Below, piece after piece: positions 5,616 through 5,666 of a stretch of 5,666 bases of DNA. The position numbers and the translations under genes are program-made. Source of the stretch: Thermoleophilaceae bacterium (GTDB lineage Bacteria > Actinomycetota > Thermoleophilia > Solirubrobacterales > Thermoleophilaceae); the NCBI GenBank assembly GCA_013812485.1, contig JACCTJ010000259.1:1-5666 (forward strand). Direction: 5' to 3'. How positions within the stretch are numbered: position 1 is the stretch's first letter; every line of letters begins with the position of its first letter. The notes under the pieces are model-generated. The model searched no databases, was not told the DNA's origin, and worked only from the letters and a program-made list of their open reading frames with translations.

Positions 5616-5666
5616 GCGGCCCGGCGCGCGGAGGCGTAGGGCTCGACGCTCATGAACTGCTCGACG
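5570..5666 (-). CDS. Possible C-terminal end of a convergent gene, product unrecognised
   Basis: On the reverse strand, an open frame enters from the window edge (first full codon 5665-5663) and stops at TAG (5572-5570). It encodes about 31 residues: VEQFMSVEPYASARRAA, then a Pro/Gly/Ala-rich tail. The first half has a natural protein-like composition, and the tail looks like a disordered C-terminus. It overlaps the last 46 bases of the forward membrane-protein gene, tail to tail. I do not recognise the family. Because the piece is short and GC-rich DNA readily gives open frames, this is tentative. Confidence 0.35.
   Translation of the reverse strand, partial: VEQFMSVEPYASARRAAQPGPAAPGPKPPAR
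5590..5625. terminator. GC-rich alternative hairpins at a convergent gene end
   Basis: The segment GCCGGGCC (5601-5608) can pair upstream with GGCCCGGC (5590-5597, loop of 3) or downstream with GGCCCGGC (5618-5625). The downstream pairing extends to a 9-bp perfect stem (5601-5609 with 5617-5625) with a 7-base loop holding the TGA stop of the forward gene. There is no T-run on either side. Its position between two convergent frames suits a bidirectional terminator, but its small alphabet (C/G only) makes chance pairing plausible. Confidence 0.35.

Noticed and set aside
1..5666. Search for CRISPR arrays, tRNA/rRNA genes, insertion sequences, toxin-antitoxin or defence genes
   Set aside because: No regular spaced repeats, no tRNA-like or conserved rRNA segments, and no transposase, nuclease or phage motifs were seen in either strand's readable frames.

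Overview
The window is about 5.7 kb of very GC-rich DNA with strong G/C preference at third codon positions. Gene content and codon style suggest a high-GC actinobacterium, most likely a Thermoleophilia/Solirubrobacterales-type lineage. Supporting traits are the ~650-residue bacterial aconitase type, an MTH1187-type thiamine-binding protein, an actinobacterial-style single-span membrane protein and TAGnnT -10-like elements. The lineage is inferred from style and recalled families; there is no marker gene to prove it.

Layout. (1) <2-190 (+): C-terminal end of a probable hotdog-fold acyl-CoA thioesterase. (2) 280-2379 (+): aconitate hydratase, with an unusual acidic C-terminal tail and a Ser where the first iron-sulfur Cys normally sits. 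(3) 2376-2540 (+): a 54-codon GTG-start ORF overlapping the aconitase stop by 4 bp. It encodes a clean signal peptide and the first residues of a secreted protein, then stops, so it looks like a truncated remnant. (4) 2572-2886 (+): MTH1187/YkoF-type thiamine-binding protein. (5) 2887-3070: non-coding stretch with a hairpin, a short antisense fragment resembling an acyl-CoA dehydrogenase N-terminus, and a likely promoter. (6) 3071-4705 (+): AMP-forming medium/long-chain acyl-CoA ligase. (7) 4728-5255 (+): YqgE/AlgH-family protein, 22 bp downstream and probably co-transcribed. (8) 5293-5615 (+): small membrane-anchored coiled-coil protein, intact only if a one-base frameshift in a G run is corrected. 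(9) 5570-5666 (-): possible C-terminal end of a convergent gene, overlapping a GC-rich hairpin.

The intact genes are mostly central metabolism: citrate/isocitrate interconversion in the TCA cycle, acyl-CoA formation and hydrolysis, and a thiamine-related protein. I see no phage, transposon, CRISPR, toxin-antitoxin or biosynthetic cluster signature, and no convincing new multi-gene system. The noteworthy points are local: two short probable gene remnants flanking the thiamine-binding gene, the frameshifted small membrane gene, the aconitase anomalies, and a 16-bp direct repeat placed upstream of two genes.
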